Positions 16,281 to 25,469 are shown, counted from the first letter of the stretch. The stretch is DNA of 64,000 nucleotides from an uncultured Eubacteriales bacterium (GCA_900548115.1 URJL01000007.1:1-64000); one strand, 5' to 3'. Notes: generated by a model from the letters alone, not told the origin. Numbers and translations are program-made.

Positions 16281-18722
16281 ATGAATACCGAACGTTTTCG
16301 CTATGACACGAACGGAAAAGCGCTGCCCGAAAACATCGTCTCGGGGAAAAAGTACCGCTTTACCGTTCTGACCGACAGACTCATCCGCATGGAATATGAC
16401 CCGAGCGGAAACTTTGAAGATCGTGCAACCCAGGTCGTCTTTTTTCGCGATTTTCCGAAGAATTCTTTTTCGGTAAGAAAAGAAAACGGAATCTTGGAGA
16501 TCGACACGGGAAAATTGCGTCTTCGCTGCCGCGAGGAAAGCGATTTTTCCGCCGACACGCTCTCGGTCGAGCTTCTTTTCTCGACGCGGGCGATCTGGCA
16601 TTACGGCGACGCGACGGCACAGCTCGGCGGCACGGCGCGCACGCTGGACCGCGCCGACGGGGCAATTCCGCTTGAAAACGGCGTCTGCGCCCGCTGCGGC
16701 TTTGTCCTGATGCCCGATAAAAGCGGAGCGGTTCTCACCGACGAAGGCTGGTTTGCAAAACGCAGCGAAGAGACCGACCTTTATTTCTTCGGCTACGGAC
16801 ACGATTATCGCAAGGCGGTCGCCGATTTTTACCGCCTGACGGGTGCGCCGCCTCTTTTGCCCGATTATGCGCTCGGCAACTGGTGGAGCCGTTATTATCG
16901 CTATACGCAGGACGAATATTGCGCGCTCATGGAGCGTTTCGAACGGGAAAACATTCCGTTTTCGGTCGCGGTTCTGGATATGGACTGGCACACGACCGAT
17001 CTTCCCGAGGACTGCTTTGACGAGAAAGAGCCGCGCTTTAACACGGGCTGGACGGGCTACAGCTGGAACAAAGAGCTGTTCCCCGATTACCGCGCGTTTC
17101 TGCGCTTTTTAAAAGAACATCATCTCAAGACGGCGCTGAATCTTCACCCTGCGCAGGGCGTTCGCAAAAACGAAGAAATGTACCCCGAAATGGCGCGGGC
17201 GTGCGGCATTGATCCCGAGACCGGCAAAAACGTAAAATTTGATTGTCTGAACCCCGAATATATGGAGCATTATTTCGATATTCTCCACCATCCTTACGAA
17301 AAAGACGGCGTGAATTTCTGGTGGATGGACTGGCAGCAGGGAACCGATTATTGGTGGATTCACGACGACGAACACGAAAAAAGCGAGCTTGAGGTCATCG
17401 ACCCGCTGTGGCTTTTGAACCATCTGCATATCGCCGACATCCGCCGCTCGGGCAAGCGCCCCATGTTCTTCTCGCGCTATGCCGGACTCGGTTCGCACCG
17501 CTATCCCGTCGGCTTTTCGGGCGATACCATTATGACGTGGAAATCGCTTGATTTTCAGCCGTATTTTACCGCCAACGCCTCCAATGCGGGCTACGGCTGG
17601 TGGAGTCACGACATCGGCGGTCACATGGGCGGTTATGCCGACGACGAGCTTCAGATCCGGTGGCTGCAATTCGGCGTCATGAGCCCGATCAACCGTCTGC
17701 ACGCCTGCTCGAACCCCTTTTCCGGCAAAGAACCGTGGAAGCTGAATCCGTATGCCGAAAAGATCGCCGATCATTGGCTTCGTCTGCGCCACCGTCTGTT
17801 CCCGTATCTTTATACGATGAATTATCGCTGTCATACCGAGCTTGCGCCGCTTATACAGCCGATGTATTACCTCTGCCCGGAGGCAGAGGAGGCGTACGGT
17901 GTTCCGAACGAATATCTTTTCGGAAGCGAGCTTTTGGTCAGCCCCATCACTTCCCCGAACGACGCGCGCTCGCAGCTCGGAAAGACCGAGCTGTATTTTC
18001 CCGAAGGCGACTTTTTCGACGTCTTTTCGGGATGGCATTACGGCGGCGGGAAAAAGCAAACGGTGTTCCGTTCGCTCGAAGAAATGCCGATCTTTGCCAA
18101 GGCGGGCGCGATCGTGCCCACTCAGCCCGATGAGGGCGACAACCGTCTCGGGCGCAAAAAAAATCTCACGGTTTATGTTTTTCCCGGCGCGGACGGCACT
18201 TTCTCGCTGTATGAGGACGAGGGCGACGGAGAAGCATGGGAAACGGGCAAATGCGCCTTTACCGATTTTTCGCTGAAATGGGGGAAAGAAGCGTGCTTTG
18301 TCATCGGCGCCGCGCGCGGCGACACATCGATTTTGCCCGAGAAGCGTTCGTTCACCGTCGTTTTGCGCGGCTTTGAAAAGGGTGCTTCCGTGACGGCAAA
18401 CGTCGGCGGAAAGAACGCGGAAATTACCGAATATTACGACGAAAAAACGCATTCACAGGTCGTTTCGCTCCCGCTTCTCTCGATTCGGGAGAACATCGAG
18501 CTTGCCGTGCAGAACGCCGCCGTGACCGAGAACCCCGACGCGGAGCAGAAGGCGTTTTCGATCTTACAGCATATGCAGGGCTCCAATATGTGGAAAATGC
18601 AGGTGTGGGGAAACATACAGCGAAATTATCCGGTTTGGTATCTCGATCAGGACAACGATTTTGCCGACACGGTCGGCGCGCTCAAAGAGTTTTTGGCGCT
18701 GCGTCCCGAGAAGAAAAATTAA
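16281..18722 (+). CDS. Glycoside hydrolase family 31 (alpha-glycosidase)
   Basis: An 813-residue cytosolic GH31 enzyme, a retaining alpha-glycosidase family that includes alpha-glucosidases, alpha-xylosidases and alpha-N-acetylgalactosaminidases. An N-terminal beta-sandwich is followed by the catalytic barrel (from about LPDYALGNWWSRYYRY). The nucleophile is likely Asp350 in FWWMDWQQG and the acid/base Asp415 in GFSGDTIMTW. C-terminal beta domains complete it. The WMDWQQG form differs from the classic WxDMNE, so the substrate cannot be assigned. No signal peptide. GGAGG precedes the ATG at 16281. Monocistronic with its own promoter and terminator. Confidence 0.88.
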   Translation: MNTERFRYDTNGKALPENIVSGKKYRFTVLTDRLIRMEYDPSGNFEDRATQVVFFRDFPKNSFSVRKENGILEIDTGKLRLRCREESDFSADTLSVELLFSTRAIWHYGDATAQLGGTARTLDRADGAIPLENGVCARCGFVLMPDKSGAVLTDEGWFAKRSEETDLYFFGYGHDYRKAVADFYRLTGAPPLLPDYALGNWWSRYYRYTQDEYCALMERFERENIPFSVAVLDMDWHTTDLPEDCFDEKEPRFNTGWTGYSWNKELFPDYRAFLRFLKEHHLKTALNLHPAQGVRKNEEMYPEMARACGIDPETGKNVKFDCLNPEYMEHYFDILHHPYEKDGVNFWWMDWQQGTDYWWIHDDEHEKSELEVIDPLWLLNHLHIADIRRSGKRPMFFSRYAGLGSHRYPVGFSGDTIMTWKSLDFQPYFTANASNAGYGWWSHDIGGHMGGYADDELQIRWLQFGVMSPINRLHACSNPFSGKEPWKLNPYAEKIADHWLRLRHRLFPYLYTMNYRCHTELAPLIQPMYYLCPEAEEAYGVPNEYLFGSELLVSPITSPNDARSQLGKTELYFPEGDFFDVFSGWHYGGGKKQTVFRSLEEMPIFAKAGAIVPTQPDEGDNRLGRKKNLTVYVFPGADGTFSLYEDEGDGEAWETGKCAFTDFSLKWGKEACFVIGAARGDTSILPEKRSFTVVLRGFEKGASVTANVGGKNAEITEYYDEKTHSQVVSLPLLSIRENIELAVQNAAVTENPDAEQKAFSILQHMQGSNMWKMQVWGNIQRNYPVWYLDQDNDFADTVGALKEFLALRPEKKN

Positions 18723-18730
18723 AAAACGAA

Positions 18731-18760
18731 AAGCGGACGCCTTTCGGCGTCCGCTTCTTT
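18731..18760. terminator. Bidirectional terminator after GH31
   Basis: Eleven-pair stem AAGCGGACGCC / GGCGTCCGCTT with loop TTTC, shared by two convergent genes. Confidence 0.8.
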
Positions 18761-18786
18761 GTTCGTATATTTGTGTGTCTTTTTGT

Positions 18787-20379
18787 TTACTTTTTCAAAG
18801 CAAGCTCGGCGGCAAGCTCTTCCGCTTCTTCCGCCTCTTCGACGCGAAGCTCGGCTTCCTGTGCTTTTTGCGTTTCGGGGAACGCCGACAGCATAGGCTC
18901 AACATCCGTCTTGCCCTTCAGTTTGCGGTCGACATAGTTTTTGGTGAGCTTTCTCACAAGACCCGAGAGAGCTACAACGCCGACCAGGTTCGGCAACATC
19001 ATAAGACCGTTGAAGGTGTCGGAGATATCCCATGCGAGCGACGAGGTCATGACCGCGCCCGATACGACCATCAGCGTGAAGATAACGCGATAGATCTTCT
19101 GACCGGTCGTGCCGAATAAGTACTCAACCGCCTTGCTTCCGTAGTGCGACCATCCGAGAACGGTGGTGAAGGCGAAGAGGAACATGGCGATCGCGATAAA
19201 TCTCTGACCGATGTTGCCGTAGCTGAATACCGAGTTAAATGCCGCGCCGACCAGCGTTGCGTCGGTTACGCCCTCGACGGCGATTTTGCCTGTCTCAAGG
19301 TCATAAACACCCGAGGTGAGAACGACCAGCGCCGTCATGGTGCAGACGACCATCGTGTCGGCAAAAACTTCGAAAATGCCCCACATACCCTGCTTCACGG
19401 GCTCTTTGACATTCGAGTTGGAGTGAACCATGACCGACGAGCCGAGCCCCGCTTCGTTCGAGAAAACGCCGCGCTTGAAGCCCTGCGTCATGACGGTTTT
19501 GATGACATAACCCACAACGCCGCCCGTTACGGCAATGGGCTTGAAGGCGGTGACGAAGATCGCCTTGAAGGCGGGAAGAATGTTCGCATAGTTTACGCCG
19601 ATAATGACAAGACTTCCGGCTACGAACAGAACGACCATAAAGGGAACGATCTTTTCGGCAAACGCCGCGATACGCTGAAGACCGCCGAGAACGATGACGG
19701 CGACGAGGATCATCAGAACGATGCCGATGGCAAGCGAATAAGCGGTCACATCGCCGAAGAGCTTAATGCTTTCAAGTGCGGGGATCGTGAACGCCGATTC
19801 GATGTTGGCGACGATCTTGTTGACCTGACCCATGTTGCCGATACCGAAGGAGGCAAGCGTTGCGAAAATCGAGAAGAGAACGGCAAGGAACTTTCCGAGC
19901 CCGCGGCAGCCCTTTTTGCTGCCCAGACCATCCTGAAGATAATACATAGCGCCGCCCGACCATTCGCCGTCCTTGTTGCGGCGGCGGTAGTAGATACCCA
20001 AAATATTTTCGGAGTAGTTGGTCATCATGCCGAAGAAAGCGGCGATCCACATCCAAAGAACCGCTCCCGGTCCGCCGATCACGATAGCGGCGGCAACGCC
20101 GGCAATATTACCGGTACCGATGGTGGCGGCAAGCGCCGTGCAGAGCGCCTGAAAGGGCGAAATGGCAGTCTTATCCTTGTGGTGTCCGATAACGTCTTTG
20201 CGGAAAAGGCTTCCGATGGTGTTTTTTATCCAGTGACGAATGTGCGTGATCTGGAAAAAGCCCGTGATGGTCGTCGTCAAAATACCGGCGGCGATCAACA
20301 GCCACACGCCGACCTTTGTCCACACAACGCCGTTTACGGCATCGTTGATACCGGCAAGATTTTCAAAAAACGTTTCCAT
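18787..20379 (-). CDS. AGCS-family sodium:alanine/glycine symporter
   Basis: A 530-residue integral membrane transporter of the alanine or glycine:cation symporter family, with about ten or eleven helices. Family signatures include CTALAATIGTGNIAGVAAAI and GPGAVLWMWIAAFFGMMTNY. The later segment GFKRGVFSNEAGLGSS is also diagnostic. It has a long charged C-terminal tail rich in Glu/Ala. The ATG at 20379 has GGAGGAAG upstream. A longer frame crosses the leader. A tandem glycine riboswitch precedes the gene, so it is probably a glycine (and alanine) transporter responding to cell glycine. Confidence 0.92.
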   Translation of the reverse strand: METFFENLAGINDAVNGVVWTKVGVWLLIAAGILTTTITGFFQITHIRHWIKNTIGSLFRKDVIGHHKDKTAISPFQALCTALAATIGTGNIAGVAAAIVIGGPGAVLWMWIAAFFGMMTNYSENILGIYYRRRNKDGEWSGGAMYYLQDGLGSKKGCRGLGKFLAVLFSIFATLASFGIGNMGQVNKIVANIESAFTIPALESIKLFGDVTAYSLAIGIVLMILVAVIVLGGLQRIAAFAEKIVPFMVVLFVAGSLVIIGVNYANILPAFKAIFVTAFKPIAVTGGVVGYVIKTVMTQGFKRGVFSNEAGLGSSVMVHSNSNVKEPVKQGMWGIFEVFADTMVVCTMTALVVLTSGVYDLETGKIAVEGVTDATLVGAAFNSVFSYGNIGQRFIAIAMFLFAFTTVLGWSHYGSKAVEYLFGTTGQKIYRVIFTLMVVSGAVMTSSLAWDISDTFNGLMMLPNLVGVVALSGLVRKLTKNYVDRKLKGKTDVEPMLSAFPETQKAQEAELRVEEAEEAEELAAELALKK

Positions 20380-20524
20380 ATATTCTTCCTCCAAAAAATA
20401 GAATACAAAATAAAAAATGAGGACAGGCGCGCACCAAGGCACGTCAATCCTCATCGACAGACGTAAAGAAAAAAGAAAATCCCCCAAAAACACGGAGTGG
20501 TTCTCACAAGTTTTTTGCGTTATT

Positions 20525-20750
20525 TTCCGTCCTTTTGCCTGAGAGATTTGGCGTTTTCGCCTTGCACCTTCGGCCCCTGTCATGGCAAAACGCCGACAGG
20601 CTTCTCCGGATTGCCGTCCGTTCGCAGTCGCAGCCGAAAAACGGCACCTGAGAGTGTTACCCCTTTGGTAAGATCCTCGCTCGGGACAAAGGATCTAATT
20701 TCCTGCGAATTTCATACGGCGCACGGGTCAAGACCCGCACAGTTAAAAAA
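20525..20750 (-). promoter_or_regulatory. Tandem glycine riboswitch
   Basis: Two aptamers can be read on the minus strand. The first ends ACTCTCAGGTGCC (about 20640-20655), preceded by CCAAAGGGGTAA. The second contains GGAGAAGCC, GGCCGAAGGTGCAA and ends TCTCTCAGGCAAAAGGAC (about 20530-20545). This is the classic two-aptamer glycine sensor with a short linker. It lies between the promoter at 20761-20789 and the AGCS symporter, which it should control. Confidence 0.9.
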
Positions 20751-20760
20751 CTTGTGTTTC

Positions 20761-20789
20761 ATTATATACCTGTTTTCGGAAAAAATCAA
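20761..20789 (-). promoter_or_regulatory. Promoter of the riboswitch-AGCS unit
   Basis: Minus strand TTGATT (20784-20789), 17-base spacer, TATAAT (20761-20766). Confidence 0.7.
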
Positions 20790-20815
20790 GTCCTTTTTCA
20801 AAAAAAGTGAAAAAA

Positions 20816-22261
20816 TCAAGAATTTTCGACTTTTTCGGGCAACAATTCCGCCGTTTCCGCAGCTTCTCCCGTTTCATTCGGGAGGGCTTCGGGCGTTTCT
20901 TCCATCGTGCGGCGTATCTTTCGAAAACAGATGAAAAAGACGGTGTAATGCGCCGCCGTGGTCAAAATCCACGAGATCGGGTAAGAGATAAACAGCGAGA
21001 ATACGGTGCGGTAAGCGGCAAAAATCGTAAAAATCCAGACAATGCGGAACAGGCACGAGCCGATAAGCGACCCGACCGTCGAGATCATCGAACGGTTGAT
21101 GCCGCGCAGAGCGCCGCTTCCGACCTCCATAAGACCGCAGGTGAAATACAAAAGACACGTAAGCGACAGCCGTTCATAGCCGTAGGCGATCGCCTGTGGG
21201 TCGCTTACGAAGATGTGCAGAAGCGGCCGACCGAATACAAGGCATGCGCCGCCGAGCACAAGTCCGACGACCGTCGAAAGACCCGTGCAGTAGAGAAGTG
21301 ATTTCAGAATGCGCTTCGGCTTGCGAGCGCCGTAGTTTTGCGCGACGAACGAAATGACGGTGTGATAAAAGGCGTTCTGCGCCATGTAAATGAGATTGTC
21401 GATATTGCCCGCGGCGGTACACCCCGCAACGGCGACGTCGCCGAGCGAATTGATCGAGGACTGAATGAATACGTTCGAAAGCGAAAAAGCGGAGGACTGG
21501 ATCCCGGCGGGAATTCCGATCCGGAAGAAGCGGAAAAGCTCGCTTTTGTGGATCTTCAGATCCTTAAGCGAAAGGCGAAAACACCCGTTTGCACGCATAA
21601 GACAGCGAACGGTAAGAAAAGCGGCGACGGTCTGCGATACGATGGTCGCGACGGCAACGCCCGCAACGCCCATGCGGAGCAGTCCGACGAAAACAAGGTT
21701 CAGTCCGACATTGATCGCGCCCGACAGGATCAGATACTGCATCGGATGACGGGTATCGCCGATGGCGCGAAGAATCGCGCTTCCGAAGTTCAAAACCGCG
21801 ACCGACGGAAGACCGATAAACGTAATGCGCATGTAAAGGCTTGCCAGCGGCAGAACGTTTTCGGGGGACTGCATGAGCCGCAGAAGGGGAATACAGAAAA
21901 CATAGCCGAAAATGCCGATCAGAACGCCGCAAATAAGGCTTAGCAGCATGGCGGTATGTACGGCGCGGTGTACGCCGTCGCGGTCGCCCGCACCGTAAAG
22001 GCAGGCGGTGACCGAATTGACGCCGACCGAAAGGCCGACGATCATACAGGTGATCAGCGTGATCAGCGCGCCGTTCGAGCCGACGGCGGCAAAGGCAATA
22101 TCGCCCTCAAACTGTCCGACGACAATGCCGTCGGCGGCATTGTACAAAAGCTGAAGCACGTTGGACAGCATGACGGGAAGCGAAAAGGCGACGATCTTTG
22201 AAAAAAGCGGACCGGAGCACATGTCCATGTCACTGTAAAGAAGATGTTTTCGACGATTCAT
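20816..22261 (-). CDS. MATE-family multidrug/organic cation exporter
   Basis: A 481-residue transporter with twelve predicted helices, of the MATE family (NorM/DinF-like), which exports drugs or metabolites using Na+ or H+ gradients. The opening MDMCSGPLFSKIVAFSLPVM and the repeat QLLYNAADGIVVGQF / ALRGINRSMISTVGSLIG are typical of the Clostridial subgroup. The C-terminal tail is acidic (PEALPNETGEAAETAEL). GAGGTC precedes the start. It is 84 bases downstream of the EEP-family gene on the same strand and may be co-transcribed. Substrate unknown. Confidence 0.9.
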   Translation of the reverse strand: MNRRKHLLYSDMDMCSGPLFSKIVAFSLPVMLSNVLQLLYNAADGIVVGQFEGDIAFAAVGSNGALITLITCMIVGLSVGVNSVTACLYGAGDRDGVHRAVHTAMLLSLICGVLIGIFGYVFCIPLLRLMQSPENVLPLASLYMRITFIGLPSVAVLNFGSAILRAIGDTRHPMQYLILSGAINVGLNLVFVGLLRMGVAGVAVATIVSQTVAAFLTVRCLMRANGCFRLSLKDLKIHKSELFRFFRIGIPAGIQSSAFSLSNVFIQSSINSLGDVAVAGCTAAGNIDNLIYMAQNAFYHTVISFVAQNYGARKPKRILKSLLYCTGLSTVVGLVLGGACLVFGRPLLHIFVSDPQAIAYGYERLSLTCLLYFTCGLMEVGSGALRGINRSMISTVGSLIGSCLFRIVWIFTIFAAYRTVFSLFISYPISWILTTAAHYTVFFICFRKIRRTMEETPEALPNETGEAAETAELLPEKVENS

Positions 22262-22345
22262 TTCGACCTCACAAAAACAAAACGGGATAAGACGGGGGCT
22301 TGCAAAGAGTCTTTACAAGCCCGCGAATGCTTTTCTTATTTATGT

Positions 22346-23113
22346 TTATTCGGCAATGTCGATGTAAACGGGCGAATGATCGCTCGAATCGAGAATATAG
22401 GGATCACAGACGACGCGGTAACGGAAAATGCTTTCTGTGCCGTTCATAAAGAGAATGTGATCGAGCGAATGATTTTTATCGTTCTCGGTCTTTCTTCCGT
22501 GCCACTTGCCGTCTTCGCCCAAAACGGGGTCGCCGTGATGGCTCGACATTTCGTCGGCTTCCCGCGCCGAATCGATCGTGCATGAAAAGCCCTCGCTTGC
22601 CAAAATGCGAAACGGGCTTTCGTGATAACGGCAATTCAGATCGCCGAAGGCATAGACGGGACAGCCGAAAGCCGCGACGATATTTCGGGCGCAAAGCCCA
22701 AGCTCGCGGGCATTTTCTTCACGGATGCGGTCGTGTTCCTCTCCGACCTTCCACCAAAAGTGTGTGTTGATAACGCCCAAAGCCTTATCGGTCGCGTTGT
22801 CCTTTAAAACGAGATAAGTATATCCCTTCGACGCGTCGGGCGTGCGGGAATACAGCCGAAAGCCGCAGGAGAGAAGCGAAAAGCGCTCCTTTCGCACCAA
22901 GATCGGCGTATAATTTTTGTCGATGAGCCGATAGAGTGAATAATCCTTTTCGATCGCCTCGAAAAAGCCCGAGCCATACCAGCCGGCGGTACATTCCTGA
23001 AACCCGACGATATCGGGCTTATATTCGGAAAAAAGCGTTTCATAACCGCCCATGCGGTCTTTTACGGGGTTGTGAAAATAATCGCCCCATATATTGCAGG
23101 TCATAATACGCAT
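22346..23113 (-). CDS. Endonuclease/exonuclease/phosphatase-family hydrolase
   Basis: A 255-residue metal-dependent hydrolase of the EEP fold (DNase I-like, sphingomyelinase and inositol phosphatase relatives). The catalytic pattern is complete: MTCNIWGD at the start, IVGFQEC (Glu about residue 41), NTHFWW, FGDLNCR (Asp-x-Asn) and SSDHSPVYIDI with the terminal Asp-His pair. No signal peptide, so it acts inside the cell. AGGAGG precedes the ATG at 23113. The longer frame to 23359 has no support. Substrate unclear. Confidence 0.85.
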   Translation of the reverse strand: MRIMTCNIWGDYFHNPVKDRMGGYETLFSEYKPDIVGFQECTAGWYGSGFFEAIEKDYSLYRLIDKNYTPILVRKERFSLLSCGFRLYSRTPDASKGYTYLVLKDNATDKALGVINTHFWWKVGEEHDRIREENARELGLCARNIVAAFGCPVYAFGDLNCRYHESPFRILASEGFSCTIDSAREADEMSSHHGDPVLGEDGKWHGRKTENDKNHSLDHILFMNGTESIFRYRVVCDPYILDSSDHSPVYIDIAE

Positions 23114-23158
23114 AATAAAAACCTCCTTTTCTTGCCGAAACGGATTGAGAGCAACCCC

Positions 23159-23187
23159 ATTATAACGAATTCGAAAGCGTTTGTAAA
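23159..23187 (-). promoter_or_regulatory. Promoter of the EEP-family gene
   Basis: Minus strand TTTACA (23182-23187), 17-base spacer, TATAAT (23159-23164). Confidence 0.65.
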
Positions 23188-23226
23188 TAGGTTTTTCGAA
23201 AAAAGATAAAACGGTTGCAAACGCTC

Positions 23227-23255
23227 TTGAAAAAATCGAAAAAGCGTGGTAGAAT
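23227..23255 (+). promoter_or_regulatory. Promoter of the sigma-LRR-SLH chimera
   Basis: TTGAAA (23227-23232), 17-base spacer, TAGAAT (23250-23255), about 90 bases before the start at 23343. A housekeeping-type promoter, so the chimera is probably transcribed. Confidence 0.6.
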
Positions 23256-23342
23256 TTATTTGCGGCGAATCCGTTCCGAAAAGATCGAAATAAATATCGA
23301 AACAAATTCGGAAGGAAAACCGAAAAAGAAAAGGAAAAATTC

Positions 23343-25262
23343 ATGCTTTTTGCCTTCATGCTGTTGTCGCTTGCCGACAGCGATCGGCGCTTTGCGGAAA
23401 AGCTGTATGCCGATTACAAAGATTATATGTATACGATCGCGATCAACGTTTTGAAAAACCGTCACGACGCCGAAGACGCGGTGAACGACGCCATGTGCAA
23501 GATCTTAAAATACCTGTCGAAATTTCAAAACGGCACGAGCGCAGAGGTCTGCAACATGATCACACTGTGTATCCGAAGCGTTGTGCGGAACAAGTCGCTC
23601 GATCATTACAAAAAAAGAGCCCGTTACGAGAAAAACCGCGCGGAGTATTATGAATACGACCGCGAGAGCGGCGAATATGTCGAGCGGGAATTCGAAGACA
23701 CCGAATTTGATCTGGAGGAAGAGGTCATTCGGAAGGAGGAATGCGCGATCGTCCGCAAATCGCTTCATCTTCTGCCCGAGGAACAGCGGGACGCCGTGAA
23801 CCTTGTTTACATGTGCGAATGCTCCTGCGTTGAGGCGGCGGACATTGCAAAAAAACTGAAAAGCATCAATCTTGAAAATGTGAAGCGTATCGGAAGCTTT
23901 GCCTTTTGCGGCTGTAAGTCGCTCACCGAGGTGAATTTGAGCGGTGTGGAAAAGATCGGCATAAAGCCTTTCGACGAGATCGAAGATCTTACGATCGCGG
24001 GACATACGGGCACCGAGGCGGAAAAATACGCGCTCGAAAACAATATGAAATTCCGCGTTTTACAGGACGGCGCGGCGGGGGAAACGACGGATTCCGCCGC
24101 AGAACAAAAGGTCACGTTTACGACCGGATTCATTGACGATAAGTTTTGCATAACGGGCTTTTCATGCTCGGAAATTCCCGAGACGCTGGTCATACCGAGC
24201 GAGATCAACGGGGCGAAGATTCTTGCGATCGAAAATTCGCGGACCGATGAAAACGGCGAGTTCCGCTATGCCCCAGTCGACCTGCGGGGAGTTCGTCACT
24301 TGGTTATCAAGGACGGGATTGAGAGGATCTATGAGCTTTCCGGTACGGAAAATCTGGAGACCGTCACCCTTCCGTCAAGCGTCGACTTTATCGGAATGAT
24401 GGCATTTTCGCGTGCGGAAAAGCTGAAAAATATCAATCTCGAAAACGTGAAAAGAATTTGCAGTTACGCCTTTTTCGGCTGTAAGTCGCTCACCGAGGTG
24501 AATTTGAACGGCACGGAAAAACTCGGCGAGCTGGTTTTCGGCGGAACCGAAAATCTTACGATCGCGGGACATATGAGCACCGCGGGCGAAAAATACGCGC
24601 TCGAAAACCGCATGAAATTCCGCCTTTTGCGGGACAACGCGACGCCGCGCCCCATTACGGTCGACGGAATCGAATACGACGCGTCGGAATCGGATTCGCT
24701 GGGACTTTTTAAACTCGGATTGATGAAAGGTGTTTCGGTCGGCGAAGACGGAAAAGTCGATTTCGACCTCTTCCGCACCCCATCCCGCGTCGAGGCGGTC
24801 ACGATGTTGGTTCGTCTGCTCGGAAAAGACGCCGCCGCGGCGGAGATGGGAAAGACCCATCCTTTCACCGACGTTCCCGCATGGGCGGACGGATATGTTT
24901 CGTATGCTTATGAAAACGGGCTGACAAAGGGCGTTTCGGATACGCTTTTCGATTCCGATTCGGTTATCGCGACCGATATGTACCTCACCTTTATGCTCCG
25001 TGCGCTCGGGTATTCCGACACGGGCGAAAACCCCGATTTTTCGTGGGATAAGCCGTGGGCAATCGCGATCCGAAACGAGATCACCGAACGGGGCGGATAT
25101 TATAACGTCCTTTTGCGCAGTGAAATGACCGATATTTCGTACCGCACATTGCTTTCCGAGGTCAAGGGCACGGGCAAAATGCTGTACGAAAGGATGATCG
25201 ACGAGGGCATTTTCACGGCGGAACAATGGGAAGAAGCCAAAAAGCTGTGCGAGACGGTGTAA
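23343..25262 (+). CDS. ECF-like sigma factor fused to LRR and SLH domains
   Basis: A 639-residue chimera. Residues 1-170 are an ECF-type sigma-70: region 2 is clear (LKNRHDAEDAVNDAMCKILK) and region 4 begins (LPEEQRDAVNLVYM, then VEAADIAKK). At about residue 170, where the recognition helix should follow, the frame passes into BspA-type leucine-rich repeats (LKSINLENVKRIGSFAFCGC). The same module recurs at about 360 (LKNINLENVKRICSYAFFGC). From about 450 an S-layer-homology region follows (FTDVPAWADGYVSYAYENGL). LRR and SLH parts are normally secreted, but there is no signal peptide. The fusion point coincides with the start of a repeated module, which suggests a deletion that joined two genes. 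Function unknown. AAAGGA precedes the ATG. Confidence 0.75.
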   Translation: MLFAFMLLSLADSDRRFAEKLYADYKDYMYTIAINVLKNRHDAEDAVNDAMCKILKYLSKFQNGTSAEVCNMITLCIRSVVRNKSLDHYKKRARYEKNRAEYYEYDRESGEYVEREFEDTEFDLEEEVIRKEECAIVRKSLHLLPEEQRDAVNLVYMCECSCVEAADIAKKLKSINLENVKRIGSFAFCGCKSLTEVNLSGVEKIGIKPFDEIEDLTIAGHTGTEAEKYALENNMKFRVLQDGAAGETTDSAAEQKVTFTTGFIDDKFCITGFSCSEIPETLVIPSEINGAKILAIENSRTDENGEFRYAPVDLRGVRHLVIKDGIERIYELSGTENLETVTLPSSVDFIGMMAFSRAEKLKNINLENVKRICSYAFFGCKSLTEVNLNGTEKLGELVFGGTENLTIAGHMSTAGEKYALENRMKFRLLRDNATPRPITVDGIEYDASESDSLGLFKLGLMKGVSVGEDGKVDFDLFRTPSRVEAVTMLVRLLGKDAAAAEMGKTHPFTDVPAWADGYVSYAYENGLTKGVSDTLFDSDSVIATDMYLTFMLRALGYSDTGENPDFSWDKPWAIAIRNEITERGGYYNVLLRSEMTDISYRTLLSEVKGTGKMLYERMIDEGIFTAEQWEEAKKLCETV

Positions 25263-25279
25263 GCTTTCGATAACTCCTT

Positions 25280-25330
25280 CTAAATTTTCCGAATCATTTC
25301 TTTTGCATGCGGTAACGATATTTTTTTCAT
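25280..25330 (-). CDS. Possible 16-residue micro-ORF
   Basis: Minus-strand ATG at 25330 with AGGAGG upstream opens MKKISLPHAKEMIRKI and stops at 25280. It may be the relic of a gene start or chance. No family. Confidence 0.15.
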   Translation of the reverse strand: MKKISLPHAKEMIRKI

Positions 25331-25366
25331 GCAGGATTGCCTCCTTTCTTCATTATAGATTCGAGG

Positions 25367-25400
25367 GAGCTTCGGGGCACACGCCCCGAAGCTCTCTTTT
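25367..25400 (+). terminator. Terminator after the sigma-LRR-SLH gene
   Basis: Twelve-pair stem GAGCTTCGGGGC / GCCCCGAAGCTC, loop ACAC, then a T-rich tail. Confidence 0.75.
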
Positions 25401-25469
25401 TTCTTTTTCGGAATTTGAAAGCCGAAAGCCGCCGAACCGCCCGTTTTTCAAAAAAACGCCGCGCGGGGC

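Noticed and set aside
17109..18452. A 447-codon minus-strand frame across the GH31 gene
   Set aside because: No ribosome site, no family likeness, and the GH31 catalytic motifs lie on the plus strand.
22291..22322. Stem-loop GGGCTTG / CAAGCCC between the EEP and MATE genes as a terminator
   Set aside because: No T-run follows on either strand, so it may only be a processing site or chance.
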